Origin: Lysobacteraceae bacterium
Lineage (GTDB): Bacteria > Pseudomonadota > Gammaproteobacteria > Nevskiales > Nevskiaceae
Direction: 5' to 3'
Length of the DNA: 64,000 nucleotides
Assembly (NCBI GenBank): GCA_013823855.1
Contig: PNMW01000021.1
Location: 1 to 64,000 of the forward strand
A program made the translations under genes and the position numbers. The notes under the pieces are model-generated. The model saw only the letters and a list, made by a program, of their open reading frames with translations, made no database searches and was not told the DNA's origin. Shown piece by piece: positions 34,807 through 44,425 of this stretch (position 1 is its first letter; each line of letters begins with the position of its first letter).

Positions 34807-37800
34807 TGCTTGCGTCCACGGTCCTTGCAGGCTCGGTTGCGGGATTCAGGTACGAGGCGGGCGATCCGGCCGTCGCCGGCACTGCCTCGCCGCCCTGCAG
34901 CACGGTCGGGTCATCCCAGCTGCCGGTGACACGGTAGCTGAAGCTGCCGAGCTGGTTGAACGGCTTGTCGAACAGCTGCTGGGCGACCAGCAGGATGCCG
35001 CCGGCGATCGGACCGCCGAGCAGCGTCGCGCCGACGGTGACGCCGGTGGAGATGTCCGGGAACACAGTGACCTTCTGGTCGTAGTCGCGGGCGGCCAGGC
35101 CGATGCGGCCGCGCATCTCGATCTTCAGCGACGGGCTGTCGATGTCGAGATCGTCGGTCACCGCATTGCCGTCGGCGAGCTTGAACCGGCCCTTGAGCGT
35201 GTCGAAGCCGAGGCCGTCGGCGACCACGTCCTTGAAGTCGAACAGCAGGCGCCGCGGCAGCGCGTACAGGTTGACCAGGCCGAGCACCCGGCCGGCGCCC
35301 GGCTCGACGGCCTTCAGCGCGCCGCGCTTCAGGCGGATCGCGATGTCGCCGGTCGCCTGCGACAGCTCCAGCCCGGCCGGCACCCGCGGCCAGACCACGC
35401 TGCCGGTGAAACGGGCGTCCTCGGCGCCGAGGTTGGGCGTGTAGCCGAACACCCGCAGCACGTCGCCGATGGCATCGGACCTGACGTCGAAATCGAGCGC
35501 CGCGCTGGACGCCGCCTCGCGGCGCAGCCAGTTGCCGCTGGCGCTGCCGTCGAGCCGGCCACCGGCCAGCGCCAGCCGGTCGATGCGCTGGCCGTCGGCG
35601 ACCCGCGCGGTGGCGATCTGCAGATGGCCGAGCGACACGTCGCCCAGGCTCAGGGCCTTGGCGTCGATGTCGAACAGCGGCGCCCGGGTCGGATCGAACG
35701 GCGAATCCGGCGGCGCCACGCCGGCCTGCGATGGCGGCAGCGGCGGCAGGGCCTCGACCGCGACCTGGTCGAGCCGGGCGACCACGCTGCCGCCGTTTTC
35801 CGGCTGCCAGTCGACCGTGCCGCTCGCCGCCCCTTCGGCGCGCACCCGGATGCCGCTGCCGACGCCGCTGGGCAGCGCCAGCAGACGCATCGGGCCGAAG
35901 GTCCAGCGCCGCAGGCTGGTCCGCTGCGCGCGGACGTCGGCGCGCACCAACGGCAGCCCGGCGGCACCGCCTTCGCTGCCGCTGCCGGCGCTGCCGATGA
36001 CGCCGATCCAGCCGGCCAGATCGAGGGTTTCCGGCGCGCCGCCGACCACCAGGCCGTCGGCCTCGGCTCGGGGCTCGCCGGCGCTGGCGCCGAGCACCGC
36101 CTCGATGCCGCGGATCTGGCTACTGCCGTTGTCGGCACCCGGGTCGGCAAAGCGGATGCCGACCTTCAGCTCGTCGGCCACCGCCACCTGCAGCCGGGTG
36201 CTGCCAGCGTCGCCGGACAGCGCCAGCTGCAGCGGCAGCGACGCGCCGGCGGTCTTGGCCAGCGGTGCCGGCAGGCTGGAGGCGATGCCCTGCAGATCGC
36301 TGCTGATGCGCAGCCGCCCGGCGTCGGCACCGCCGAGCGGCAGCCGCAGCCGGGCCTCGGTGCTGCCGCTCAGGCCGCTGCGCAGCCAGGCCGGCACGTA
36401 GATCGCCGACAAACCGTCCGCCCGTCCCGGCTGCAGCTCGAATTCGCCGCTCAGCACCGGCTCCGCCTTGCCGGGCTCGGTCGTGATGCGCGCGCGCAGC
36501 ACGGTGTCGTAGAGCCTGGCGGTGATCGCCTCGGCGGCGATCGACTTGCCGTAGACCAGCTGGCCGCGCACCTCGCGCAGCGGCTCGGCCATGCCGCGCA
36601 CGCTCAGGGTCACGCCGTCGACCTGCAGCGTGCCGCTGGCATCGACCGGCGGCTGCGGGACGTTCAGCGGGATGCGCAGCTGCAGATCGCCGCGAACCGG
36701 CCCGCTGGCTTCCGTGCGGCCGATCAGCCCGCTCAGCCGGGTCTTCAGCGGCGAGTCGCGGAACAGCCGGTAGAGCTGGCCGGCGTCGCCGGCGATGTCG
36801 GCGGACAGCACCAGTTCGGCAGCGGAAAAGTCGGCGATCCGCGCTTCCAGCCGGCGCGCATCGAGACCGCCGAGCGTGCCCTGCCGGCCGAGGATGTCGA
36901 GGCCATGATCGTGGAACACCAGCTGGGCGGCGATGCCTTCGGCAGCCGGCCAGTCGGGCGCGAACGCGAGCACGGCATCGTCGACGTCGAGCGTCAGCCG
37001 CCACGGGATGGTCGGCCGGTTGCCGGCGTCGCGCGGCGTCAGCGGCGCATCGATCAGCAGGTGGCCGCCGGTGACCCGCGCCCGCTGGATCGCCCGTTCC
37101 AGCCAGGCGCGGCTGTTCGGCCCCCAGTTGATCGGCATGTACGGCTTCAGCGCGGCGACGGCGTCGGACTTGAGCTGCATGTCGAGCTTCAGGTGCGGCA
37201 CCCGGCCCTGTGGATGCAGGGTCAGCTGCAGCAGGCCGTCGGCGCTGCTGCTGCCGAGCCGCAGCGCCAGCGCCGGCGCGTCGATCTGCCAGCCGTCGCC
37301 GCTGCGCGCCCAGCGCAGCTCGCCGTGCAGTTCGTCGATCGGCAGCGCCTGCGCGAAGGCCTTCGGCAGCTGCAGCCGCAGCGGCGTGCCGGACAGCTGC
37401 ACCACGCCGCGGTCGGCCGTCGCCTGCAGCTCGCCGTCGAGTGCCGCGAAACCCGGCTGTTCGCCATGGCTGGCGAGCCCGAGGCCGACCAGTCGCGCCT
37501 GGATCGACAGGTCGCGCGGCTCGCCTCCGGCCGGCGGCGCCGCGCGGATCAGGCGCAGCGCCGCGAGATCGCCGCGGGCGTCGGCCAGCCGCAGCTGGCT
37601 GTCGGGCACGGCGCGCAGCAGGCCGAGCCAGGGCGCCAGGTCGTCGAGGCGCAGGCGCGGCGCGATCAGCGTCTGCGTGCCGTCGGCGGTCTGGGTCGCG
37701 GTCAGGCCGTCGAGCGGCCACGGGCCGCGGGCGCCGCTCAGCGTCGCGTCCGGCAGCTGCAGCCGCCAGCCGCCGTCGACCGGTTCCAGCTCGGCGTCGA

Positions 37801-38686
37801 TCGCCAGCGCCCGGATCGCGGCCACCGGCGCGTCGCCGATCCGGGCCGACAGCTGGTCGGCCTGCAGCCGCAGGCGCGTCGCGCCGGGCCGGCCGGCGTC
37901 GATCGCGCCGCTGGCTTCGAGCTGGGCGTCGTCGAGCGCCAGCGCGGTGCCCGGTCGAAGTTGTGCGGCCAGCCACGGCCAGCCGGCGAGGTCTTCGACC
38001 GCCAGCGTCCAGCGGCCGTGCAGGCTGTTGCGATCGGCCAGGCTGCCGTCGAGCTGGGCGCTGACCCGGACGCGCCGCGCCAGCGTCGCCGGCGGCAGCA
38101 GCTGCGCGTCGACGCGATAACCGGCGCGGCCGTGGCGCAACGAGGCGTGTTCGAGCCGGAACTGCAGCGGCGGCTGGGCACCGAGCCGGGCGTCGCGCAG
38201 GCGCAGGCTGACGTCGTGCAGGCGCAGCTGGGCGAAGCGCGCCAGGTCATCGGCCAGCGAGCGGTCGCCGCGGCCGCTCAAATCGATGCCGTCGAGGTGC
38301 AGCTGGCCGTCGGCATCGATCGCGGCGGCCAGCTGCAGGCCGTCGATCTCGACGCGATCCGGGGTCCGCGGGCCGGTGATCAGCCGGGTCGGGCTCAGGC
38401 CGAGGCGGATGCGGCGCAACTCCAGCAGCGGCGCGCCGCGGGCATCGAGCAACGCGACGTTGCGCAGATCCAGCGTCGGCCGCGGCCCGCTCCAGGTCAG
38501 CGCCATCGAGCCGATCCGCGCCGGATGGCCGACCGCCCGGGCCACGGCGTTCTGGAGATCGATCCGGTAACCGGGGACCGCATCGATCAGCACGGTGAAG
38601 CCGGCACTGATGGCGGCGGCGGCGACGGTCAGCACCGCCAGCAGCGTGATCAGTCGCGTCCACCAGCGCTTGCGATTCCGCTTCAC
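34799..38686 (-). CDS. yhdP: YhdP family AsmA-like envelope protein
   Basis: Very large (1295 aa) inner-membrane-anchored protein of the AsmA-like/bridge-type lipid transport group (DUF3971 plus AsmA_2). It has one N-terminal transmembrane helix (LITLLAVLTVAAAAISAGFTVLI), then repeating beta-rich segments extending through the periplasm. E. coli YhdP helps move phospholipids to the outer membrane. GTG 38686 start. The C-terminal domain ends with VTVFPDISTGVTVGATLLGGP, typical of the family. It is first in the yhdP-nitrilase-tldD operon and follows rng by 28 bp. Confidence 0.92.
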   Translation of the reverse strand: MKRNRKRWWTRLITLLAVLTVAAAAISAGFTVLIDAVPGYRIDLQNAVARAVGHPARIGSMALTWSGPRPTLDLRNVALLDARGAPLLELRRIRLGLSPTRLITGPRTPDRVEIDGLQLAAAIDADGQLHLDGIDLSGRGDRSLADDLARFAQLRLHDVSLRLRDARLGAQPPLQFRLEHASLRHGRAGYRVDAQLLPPATLARRVRVSAQLDGSLADRNSLHGRWTLAVEDLAGWPWLAAQLRPGTALALDDAQLEASGAIDAGRPGATRLRLQADQLSARIGDAPVAAIRALAIDAELEPVDGGWRLQLPDATLSGARGPWPLDGLTATQTADGTQTLIAPRLRLDDLAPWLGLLRAVPDSQLRLADARGDLAALRLIRAAPPAGGEPRDLSIQARLVGLGLASHGEQPGFAALDGELQATADRGVVQLSGTPLRLQLPKAFAQALPIDELHGELRWARSGDGWQIDAPALALRLGSSSADGLLQLTLHPQGRVPHLKLDMQLKSDAVAALKPYMPINWGPNSRAWLERAIQRARVTGGHLLIDAPLTPRDAGNRPTIPWRLTLDVDDAVLAFAPDWPAAEGIAAQLVFHDHGLDILGRQGTLGGLDARRLEARIADFSAAELVLSADIAGDAGQLYRLFRDSPLKTRLSGLIGRTEASGPVRGDLQLRIPLNVPQPPVDASGTLQVDGVTLSVRGMAEPLREVRGQLVYGKSIAAEAITARLYDTVLRARITTEPGKAEPVLSGEFELQPGRADGLSAIYVPAWLRSGLSGSTEARLRLPLGGADAGRLRISSDLQGIASSLPAPLAKTAGASLPLQLALSGDAGSTRLQVAVADELKVGIRFADPGADNGSSQIRGIEAVLGASAGEPRAEADGLVVGGAPETLDLAGWIGVIGSAGSGSEGGAAGLPLVRADVRAQRTSLRRWTFGPMRLLALPSGVGSGIRVRAEGAASGTVDWQPENGGSVVARLDQVAVEALPPLPPSQAGVAPPDSPFDPTRAPLFDIDAKALSLGDVSLGHLQIATARVADGQRIDRLALAGGRLDGSASGNWLRREAASSAALDFDVRSDAIGDVLRVFGYTPNLGAEDARFTGSVVWPRVPAGLELSQATGDIAIRLKRGALKAVEPGAGRVLGLVNLYALPRRLLFDFKDVVADGLGFDTLKGRFKLADGNAVTDDLDIDSPSLKIEMRGRIGLAARDYDQKVTVFPDISTGVTVGATLLGGPIAGGILLVAQQLFDKPFNQLGSFSYRVTGSWDDPTVLQGGEAVPATAGSPASYLNPATEPARTVDASNG

Positions 38687-38714
38687 GCGTCGCTTTCGCT
38701 CGGCGCGCCTTGCG

Positions 38715-40172
38715 TCACACCGGCACCACGTCGAAGGTTTCCTGCGAGTAGTGCGACTCCGCCTGCAGCTTGATCGGCCGCTTCAGGCTGGCCTCGAGTT
38801 CGGCCAGGCCGCCGCTCTGTTCCTCCTGCAGCCGTTCGATCACCTTCGGGCTGGCCAGCACCAGGAACGCCTTCGGCTCGTACATGCGCGCGGCGCGCTG
38901 CACTTCGCGGGCGATCTCGTGGCAGATGGTCTCGACGGTCTTGACCACGCCGCGGCCTTCGCAGGTCGGGCACGGCTCGCAGAGGATGTGGCCGAGGCTT
39001 TCACGGGTCCGCTTGCGGGTCATCTCGACCAGCCCCAGCGGGCTGAACGGATAGACGTGGGTGCGCGCCGAATCGCGGGCGATTTCCTTTTCCAGCGTCC
39101 GCAGCACCTGGGTGCGGTGCTCGTCGAGCTTCATGTCGATGAAGTCGATGATGATGATGCCGCCCAGGTTGCGCAGCCGCAGCTGGCGGGCAATGGTGCC
39201 GGCCGCTTCGAGATTGGTCTTGAGGATGGTTTCCTCGAGATTGCGGTGGCCGGTGAAGGCGCCGGTGTTGACGTCGATGGTGGTCATCGCCTCGGTCTGG
39301 TCGATCACCAGATGACCGCCGGACTTCAGATCGACCTTGCGCTCCAGCGCCCGGTTCAGCTCGTCCTCGACGCCGTACAGATCGAAGATCGGCGCGTGGC
39401 CGTTGTAGGCCTCGATCTTGGCCGCCGCCTGCGGCACGAAGACCTTGGCGAACTGCTGGACCCGGCGCGCTTCCTCGGCGTTGTCGATGCGGATGCGCTC
39501 CACCGCCGTGCCCAGCAGGTCGCGCAATACCCGCATCGACAGCGGCAGGTCGCCGTGCACCAGATGGCCGGGCTTGGCGAACTGGGTCTGCTGGTTGACG
39601 CTGACCCAGAGCCGGGTCAGGAAGCCGAGATCGGCGTGCAGCGCTTCCTCGTCCGCGCCTTCGGCCGCGGTGCGGGCGATGACGCCCCAGTTCGGCGACA
39701 GCTCGGGCACGATCTTCTCGAGGATCACCTTGAGCCGGGCGCGCTCGTTGTCGTCCTCGATGCGGGCGGACACGCCGACATGCTTCTCGAACGGCATCAG
39801 CACCAGATAGCGCGACGGGATCGACAGCAAGGTGGTCAGCCGTGCGCCCTTGGTGCCCATCGGGTCCTTGAGGATCTGCACCAGCACTTCCTTGCCTTCG
39901 TGCAGCAGCCGCTCGACCGGCGGCAGCGGCGTGCCGTTCTGGTCGGCACCGATCATGTCGGCGACGTGCAGGAACGCGGTGCGATCGAGGCCGAGATCGA
40001 CGAACGCGGCCTGCATGCCCGGCAGCACCCGGACCACGGTGCCCTTGTAGATGTTGCCGACCAGGCCGTGGCGCTGGGCACGCTGGACGTAGATCTCCTG
40101 CGTCGAGCCGCCTTCGACGAGCGCCACGCGGGTTTCCTGCGGGCCGATGTTGACGAGGATTTCGGTGCTCAT
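38715..40172 (-). CDS. rng: Ribonuclease G
   Basis: Endoribonuclease of the RNase E/G family (5' end maturation of 16S rRNA, mRNA decay). 485 aa, i.e. the short RNase G form without the RNase E scaffold. An S1-like domain (GNIYKGTVVRVLPGMQAAFVDLG), metal-site TTIDVNTGAFTG and IIDFIDMKLDEHR, and the zinc-link cysteines LCEPCPTCEGRG are all present. The start overlaps the maf stop codon as ATGA, the conserved maf-rng-yhdP order. Confidence 0.95.
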   Translation of the reverse strand: MSTEILVNIGPQETRVALVEGGSTQEIYVQRAQRHGLVGNIYKGTVVRVLPGMQAAFVDLGLDRTAFLHVADMIGADQNGTPLPPVERLLHEGKEVLVQILKDPMGTKGARLTTLLSIPSRYLVLMPFEKHVGVSARIEDDNERARLKVILEKIVPELSPNWGVIARTAAEGADEEALHADLGFLTRLWVSVNQQTQFAKPGHLVHGDLPLSMRVLRDLLGTAVERIRIDNAEEARRVQQFAKVFVPQAAAKIEAYNGHAPIFDLYGVEDELNRALERKVDLKSGGHLVIDQTEAMTTIDVNTGAFTGHRNLEETILKTNLEAAGTIARQLRLRNLGGIIIIDFIDMKLDEHRTQVLRTLEKEIARDSARTHVYPFSPLGLVEMTRKRTRESLGHILCEPCPTCEGRGVVKTVETICHEIAREVQRAARMYEPKAFLVLASPKVIERLQEEQSGGLAELEASLKRPIKLQAESHYSQETFDVVPV

Positions 40173-40750
40173 GCGTGTGCCGTGTGAACCCCGAAACGGG
40201 CCAGCAGTTCCGCGCTTTCGTACAGCGGCAGGCCGACGACATTGGTGTAGCTGCCGTGCACGGCGCGCACCCAGCGCGACGCGTAGCCCTGGATGCCGTA
40301 GGCGCCGGCCTTGTCGAGCGGCTCGCCGCTGTCGGCATAGGCGCGGGCATCGCGTTCGTCGACGGTGCCGAACAGCACGTCGGTGGTGATCACCACGGTT
40401 TCCAGCCGCGCGCCGTGCAGCACGGCGACGGCGCTGACCACCTGATGGGCGCGATCCGCGAGCCGCTGCAGCATCGCCACGGCGTCATCGGCATCGCGCG
40501 GCTTGCCGAGGATCACGCCGTCGAGCGCGACATCGGTGTCGGCGGCGAGCACCGGGACATCGAGTGTCGCCTTGGCGGCACCGGCGCGGGCCTTGGCGAT
40601 GGCGGTTTCCAGCGCGTAGTCCTGCGGCGACTGGCCGGGGCGCGGCACTTCCGGCACCTCGCCGTCGATCAGGGCATGGCGCAGCCCCAGTGCCGCGAGA
40701 AATGCGGCCCGGCGCGGCGAGCGCGAAGCGAGGTAGAGCTGGACCGACAT
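40169..40750 (-). CDS. maf: Maf nucleoside-triphosphate pyrophosphatase
   Basis: House-cleaning NTP pyrophosphatase (dTTP/UTP type, YhdE-like). 193 aa. The N-terminal LYLASRSPRRAAFL holds the SxSPRR phosphate-binding motif. VLAADTDVALDG, ILGKPRDADDA and GAYGIQGYASRWV are the other family blocks. Translationally coupled to rng. Confidence 0.93.
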   Translation of the reverse strand: MSVQLYLASRSPRRAAFLAALGLRHALIDGEVPEVPRPGQSPQDYALETAIAKARAGAAKATLDVPVLAADTDVALDGVILGKPRDADDAVAMLQRLADRAHQVVSAVAVLHGARLETVVITTDVLFGTVDERDARAYADSGEPLDKAGAYGIQGYASRWVRAVHGSYTNVVGLPLYESAELLARFGVHTAHA

Positions 40751-40837
40751 GGACCGTCGTGGGCAAGCATTGGTGTTGGCTGCATTGTCGGCGATTCCTG
40801 CGGCCGCTGTGAACGGGGGCGCGGCGCGCGGCCGCGT

Positions 40838-41521
40838 TCAGCCGCCGTTGCCGCGTTTCAGCGCGCGGTAGCGGGCGATGTCGCGCGCGAAATCGTCGCG
40901 GATCCGGGTCCGTTCTTCACCCAGACGGGCGAGCGCCTTCTGCTGGTCGGCCTCGGCGGCCACGAACTCGTCGATCCGCGCCTGCAGCCGGGCATCAGCC
41001 ACGACCGCCGCCGGTGCGCCCGCCGGCAACGGCGCCGGCGGCTTCGGCAGGCGGCCGCGCAGATCGGCCAGCGTCGCGCGGGTATCGGCAATCGCCTTTT
41101 CGGTCAGCTGGCGCTGCGCGTCGAGCGCCGCCAGACGGTCGTCGCGGGCGCGCTCGATCGCCGGCACGTCGCCGTAGGCCTGCAGCAGGTAGCGGTCATA
41201 GGCGAGCCGCTGTTCCTCGTCCCTGGCCCGCTTGGCCTCGGCCTCGATCTGGGCCTGCGACTTCTGCGCCGGCACGACGCCGGTGACGATGCCGCGCCTG
41301 TCGATCAGCTCGCGCGCGCGCCGCGCCTCCGACGGCGGCACGACGTCGCCGCAGACCCGCTGGCCGCGGTCGTCGGTCCAGCACTGCACCGGCGCCTTGC
41401 GGGTCTGCGGCGCCGGCCGCGCCTGGGCGTCGGCGAGCAGCGGCACGATCAGGCCCAGCAGCAGCGCGACGCCGGCGATACGGCGCCGCGGCCGTGGCCG
41501 CTGCCGTCGTCGCTCAGGCAA
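40838..41521 (-). CDS. DUF4124-like exported protein with coiled-coil tail
   Basis: A protein of about 227 aa: basic N-terminus, signal-like helix (IAGVALLLGLIVPLLADAQA), then a short VQCWTDDRGQRVCGDVVPPSEA segment in which WTDDRG.xxxxD resembles the DUF4124 motif with a Cys pair, followed by a long charged coiled coil (KRARDEEQRLAYDRYLLQ onward). I place the start at TTG 41521, which overlaps the pyrE stop, because the frame upstream is antisense-like; the start is uncertain. Function unknown, presumably periplasmic. Confidence 0.6.
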   Translation of the reverse strand: MPERRRQRPRPRRRIAGVALLLGLIVPLLADAQARPAPQTRKAPVQCWTDDRGQRVCGDVVPPSEARRARELIDRRGIVTGVVPAQKSQAQIEAEAKRARDEEQRLAYDRYLLQAYGDVPAIERARDDRLAALDAQRQLTEKAIADTRATLADLRGRLPKPPAPLPAGAPAAVVADARLQARIDEFVAAEADQQKALARLGEERTRIRDDFARDIARYRALKRGNGG

Positions 41522-42161
41522 CGCCGTAGCGCCGCTGGTAGTCGGCGATCGCCGACACGATGTCCGTCCGTCCACCCTGTTCATGCAGGTAGCCGAGCAA
41601 GTCCTGGACCGTGACCAGCGAGATCACCGGAAGGCCCGTTCTTTCAACCAGTTCCGCGACTGCCGAGCGGCCGTTGGCGCCGACTTCCTGACGATCCAGG
41701 GCCGTGATCGCCAAAACGGGTCGCGCCTGTGACGCGATCAGCAATTGGTGCGACTGGCGCAGCGCGGTACCGGCGGTCAGCACGTCGTCGATCACCACCA
41801 CCCGCTGGCCGGCGACGTCGGCACCGACCAGCACGCCGCCCTCGCCGTGATCCTTGGCTTCCTTGCGGTTGTAGGCGAACGGCAGGTCGCGGCCGGTCAG
41901 CTCGGCGAAGGCGATGCTGACCGCCGCCGCCAGCGGAATGCCCTTGTAGGCCGGGCCGAACAGCAGGTCGAATTCGACGCTGTGGGCGATCAGCGCCTCG
42001 GCATAGGCCCGGCCGAGCGCGCGCAGCGCAGCACCCGAGGAAATGCGCCCGAGGTTGAAGAAGTACGGGCTGATGCGGCCCGACTTCAGGGTGAACTGGC
42101 CGAACTTCAGCACTTCGGCTTGCAGGGCGAGGTCGAGGAAGGTGGTCTGGTACGGCTTCAT
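41514..42161 (-). CDS. pyrE: Orotate phosphoribosyltransferase
   Basis: Fifth step of pyrimidine synthesis: orotate + PRPP to OMP. 215 aa from ATG 42161. Family start MKPYQTTFLDLALQAEVLKF, PYFFNLG, and the PRPP-binding loop VVVIDDVLTAGTALRQS are all present. Divergent from xthA, the usual pyrE/xthA neighbourhood of many gammaproteobacteria. Confidence 0.95.
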   Translation of the reverse strand: MKPYQTTFLDLALQAEVLKFGQFTLKSGRISPYFFNLGRISSGAALRALGRAYAEALIAHSVEFDLLFGPAYKGIPLAAAVSIAFAELTGRDLPFAYNRKEAKDHGEGGVLVGADVAGQRVVVIDDVLTAGTALRQSHQLLIASQARPVLAITALDRQEVGANGRSAVAELVERTGLPVISLVTVQDLLGYLHEQGGRTDIVSAIADYQRRYGVA

Positions 42162-42305
42162 GCGGATCGATTTCGGTCGGACGGATGCGGGCGCGCAGTC
42201 GCCGTGGACTGCCGGGAGCAGCGATTTTCGCACATGGGCCGGAAGCCACTGCGGCCGGCTGCGCTAGCATTCGCGGCTCCCGGACCTCCCTTCGTCGGCT
42301 GACCC

Positions 42306-43091
42306 ATGCGCATCATCTCGATCAACACCAACGGCATCCGCTCGGCAGCGAAGAAAGGTTTCTTCGAATGGCTGGCGACCACCGATGCCGATTACGTATG
42401 CATCCAGGAAACCAAGGCGCAGATCGAGGATCTGGACGATGCGCTGTTCCGGCCGGCCGGCTACTCCGCACACTTCCGCAGCGCCGTGAAGAAGGGCTAT
42501 GCGGGCGTGGCGGTGTACGCGCGGCAGGCGCCGGATGCCGTGCTCGACACGCTCGGCGAAGCGGAATTCGACGACGAGGGCCGCTATCTCGAACTGCGCC
42601 AGGGCAATCTGTCGGTGGTGTCGCTGTATCTGCCGTCCGGCTCTTCGGGTCCGGAACGACAGGCCTCGAAGGACCGCTTCCTGGCGTTCTTCCTGCCCAA
42701 GCTGCGCGAGTGGAGAACCTCAGGCCGCGACTACGTGATCTGCGGCGACTGGAACATCGCCCACCGCAACATCGATATCAAGAACTGGCGTTCGAACCAG
42801 AAAAACTCGGGCTTCCTGCCGCACGAGCGGGCCTGGCTCGATACCCTGTTCGGCTCCGAACCGGACGGCGTCGGCTTCGTCGACGGCTTCCGCGCCAGGC
42901 ACCCGACGATGGAAGGCGAGGCCTATTCGTGGTGGTCCAACCGCGGCAATGCCTATGCGAACAATGTCGGCTGGCGCATCGACTACCAGGTGGTGACGCC
43001 GTCGCTGGCGGCGCGGATCGCCGACGCCCACGTCTACAAGAACGTGAAGTTCTCCGACCACGCGCCGGTGGTCATCGACTACGCCGACTGA
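42306..43091 (+). CDS. xthA: Exodeoxyribonuclease III family AP endonuclease
   Basis: Mg-dependent AP endonuclease/3' exonuclease in base-excision repair. 261 aa. Catalytic residues are visible: E in YVCIQETKAQ, D and N in VICGDWNIAHRNID, and the D-H pair in KFSDHAPVVIDY. Its 3' end overlaps that of the convergent ampG-like gene by 13 nt. Confidence 0.93.
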   Translation: MRIISINTNGIRSAAKKGFFEWLATTDADYVCIQETKAQIEDLDDALFRPAGYSAHFRSAVKKGYAGVAVYARQAPDAVLDTLGEAEFDDEGRYLELRQGNLSVVSLYLPSGSSGPERQASKDRFLAFFLPKLREWRTSGRDYVICGDWNIAHRNIDIKNWRSNQKNSGFLPHERAWLDTLFGSEPDGVGFVDGFRARHPTMEGEAYSWWSNRGNAYANNVGWRIDYQVVTPSLAARIADAHVYKNVKFSDHAPVVIDYAD

Positions 43092-44407
43092 GCCCGGGCG
43101 TTCGCCGCATCGTTGTCGGCGATCGAACTGTCGATCAGCCCGGCCCGCCACATCCAGGCGAACAGCGCGACACCCGGCAGCGCGATCAGCGTGGTCAGCA
43201 CGTAGAACTCGACATAGCCCATCGCCTCGATCAGCGCACCGGCGGTCGAGCCGGTCAGCACCCGGCCGACGATCGACGCGGCCGCCGACAGCAGCGCGAA
43301 CTGGGTCGCCGTGAAGCGCAGGCTGCACAGCGCCGACAGATAGGCGACCACCACCACGCCGCCGATGCCGCTGGCGGTGTTCTCGAAGCCGATCGTGAAC
43401 GCCAGGAACCAGGGGCTGTGGCCGATCGCCGCGAGTGCGGCGAAGCTCAGGTTGGACACCGCCATCAGCAGCAGCGCGATCAGCACCGAGCGCTTCAGCC
43501 CGAGCCGCGCGTAGAGGACGCCGCCGATGAAGATGCCGACCAGATAGGCGATGAAGCCGATGCCGACGTCGTAGGTGGCGATCTCGTCGTTGCTGAACTG
43601 CAGGTCGTTGAGCAGCAGTCGCAGGGTCAGGTTGGCCAGCGTGTCGCCGATCTTGTGCAGCAGCACGAACAGCAGCACCAGCCAGGCGCCGCGCCGGTGG
43701 AAGAACTCGATCAAGGGGCCGATCACCGCATGGACCGCCTGCCGGACACCGCGCGCGGCGACCGGTGCCCGCCGCCGCGCCGGCTCGCCCATGACCACGC
43801 CGACCGCGACCGCCGGCAGCACCAGCAGCGCGCACAGGCCGTAGGCCAGCGCCCAGCCGCCGTCGGCGGCGACCAGCAGCGCCAGCGAGCCGGCGGTGAC
43901 CGAGCCGATCCGCCAGCCGTACTGCGACATGCCGGAACCGACGCCGAGCTGCTCCGGGGTTAGCAGCTCGATCCGGTAGGCGTCGATGACGATGTCGAAG
44001 GTCGCCCCGGCCGTGCCCAGCGCGATTGCCGCGAACGCCATCGCCGGCAGGCCGTCGGCCGGCGTCACCAGCCCGAGGAAGACGGTCGCGGCGGCGACCA
44101 GCAGGCCCGACAGCCACAGCCACGACACCCGCTGGCCGGCGCGGCCGAGCAGCGGCAGGCGCAGGCCGTCGACCATCGGCGCCCACAGGAACTTGAAGTT
44201 GTAGACCAGGAAGGCCAGCGAGAACGCGGTGACGGTGCGCTTGGTGATGCCGTCCTGGGCCAGCCGCGTGGTCAGCGTGGCGCCGATCATCGCGTACGGA
44301 AAGCCGGAGGACATGCCGAGCAGCAGGGCGGCCAGCGGGGCGCGCTCCGAGTACGGGCGCAGGCTGGCGGGCAGGCGGGCGCGCCAGTTCGGGTTCAGGT
44401 TGGTCAT
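43079..44407 (-). CDS. ampG: AmpG-like muropeptide MFS transporter
   Basis: Inner-membrane permease of the major facilitator type that imports anhydro-muropeptides for cell-wall recycling. 442 aa with about 12 hydrophobic helices. The family start LLLGMSSGFPYAMIGATLTTRLAQDGI and KFLWAPMVDG block are diagnostic of AmpG-like proteins. The C-terminus overlaps xthA on the other strand. Confidence 0.88.
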   Translation of the reverse strand: MTNLNPNWRARLPASLRPYSERAPLAALLLGMSSGFPYAMIGATLTTRLAQDGITKRTVTAFSLAFLVYNFKFLWAPMVDGLRLPLLGRAGQRVSWLWLSGLLVAAATVFLGLVTPADGLPAMAFAAIALGTAGATFDIVIDAYRIELLTPEQLGVGSGMSQYGWRIGSVTAGSLALLVAADGGWALAYGLCALLVLPAVAVGVVMGEPARRRAPVAARGVRQAVHAVIGPLIEFFHRRGAWLVLLFVLLHKIGDTLANLTLRLLLNDLQFSNDEIATYDVGIGFIAYLVGIFIGGVLYARLGLKRSVLIALLLMAVSNLSFAALAAIGHSPWFLAFTIGFENTASGIGGVVVVAYLSALCSLRFTATQFALLSAAASIVGRVLTGSTAGALIEAMGYVEFYVLTTLIALPGVALFAWMWRAGLIDSSIADNDAANARAQSA

Positions 44408-44425
44408 CGCGAAAAGGCGTGGGTG

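Noticed and set aside
34547-38773. 1408-aa open frame on the + strand opposite yhdP
   Set aside because: Long only because of high GC; composition is Arg/Gln/Ala-rich without any motif, while the opposite frame is a clear YhdP homologue.
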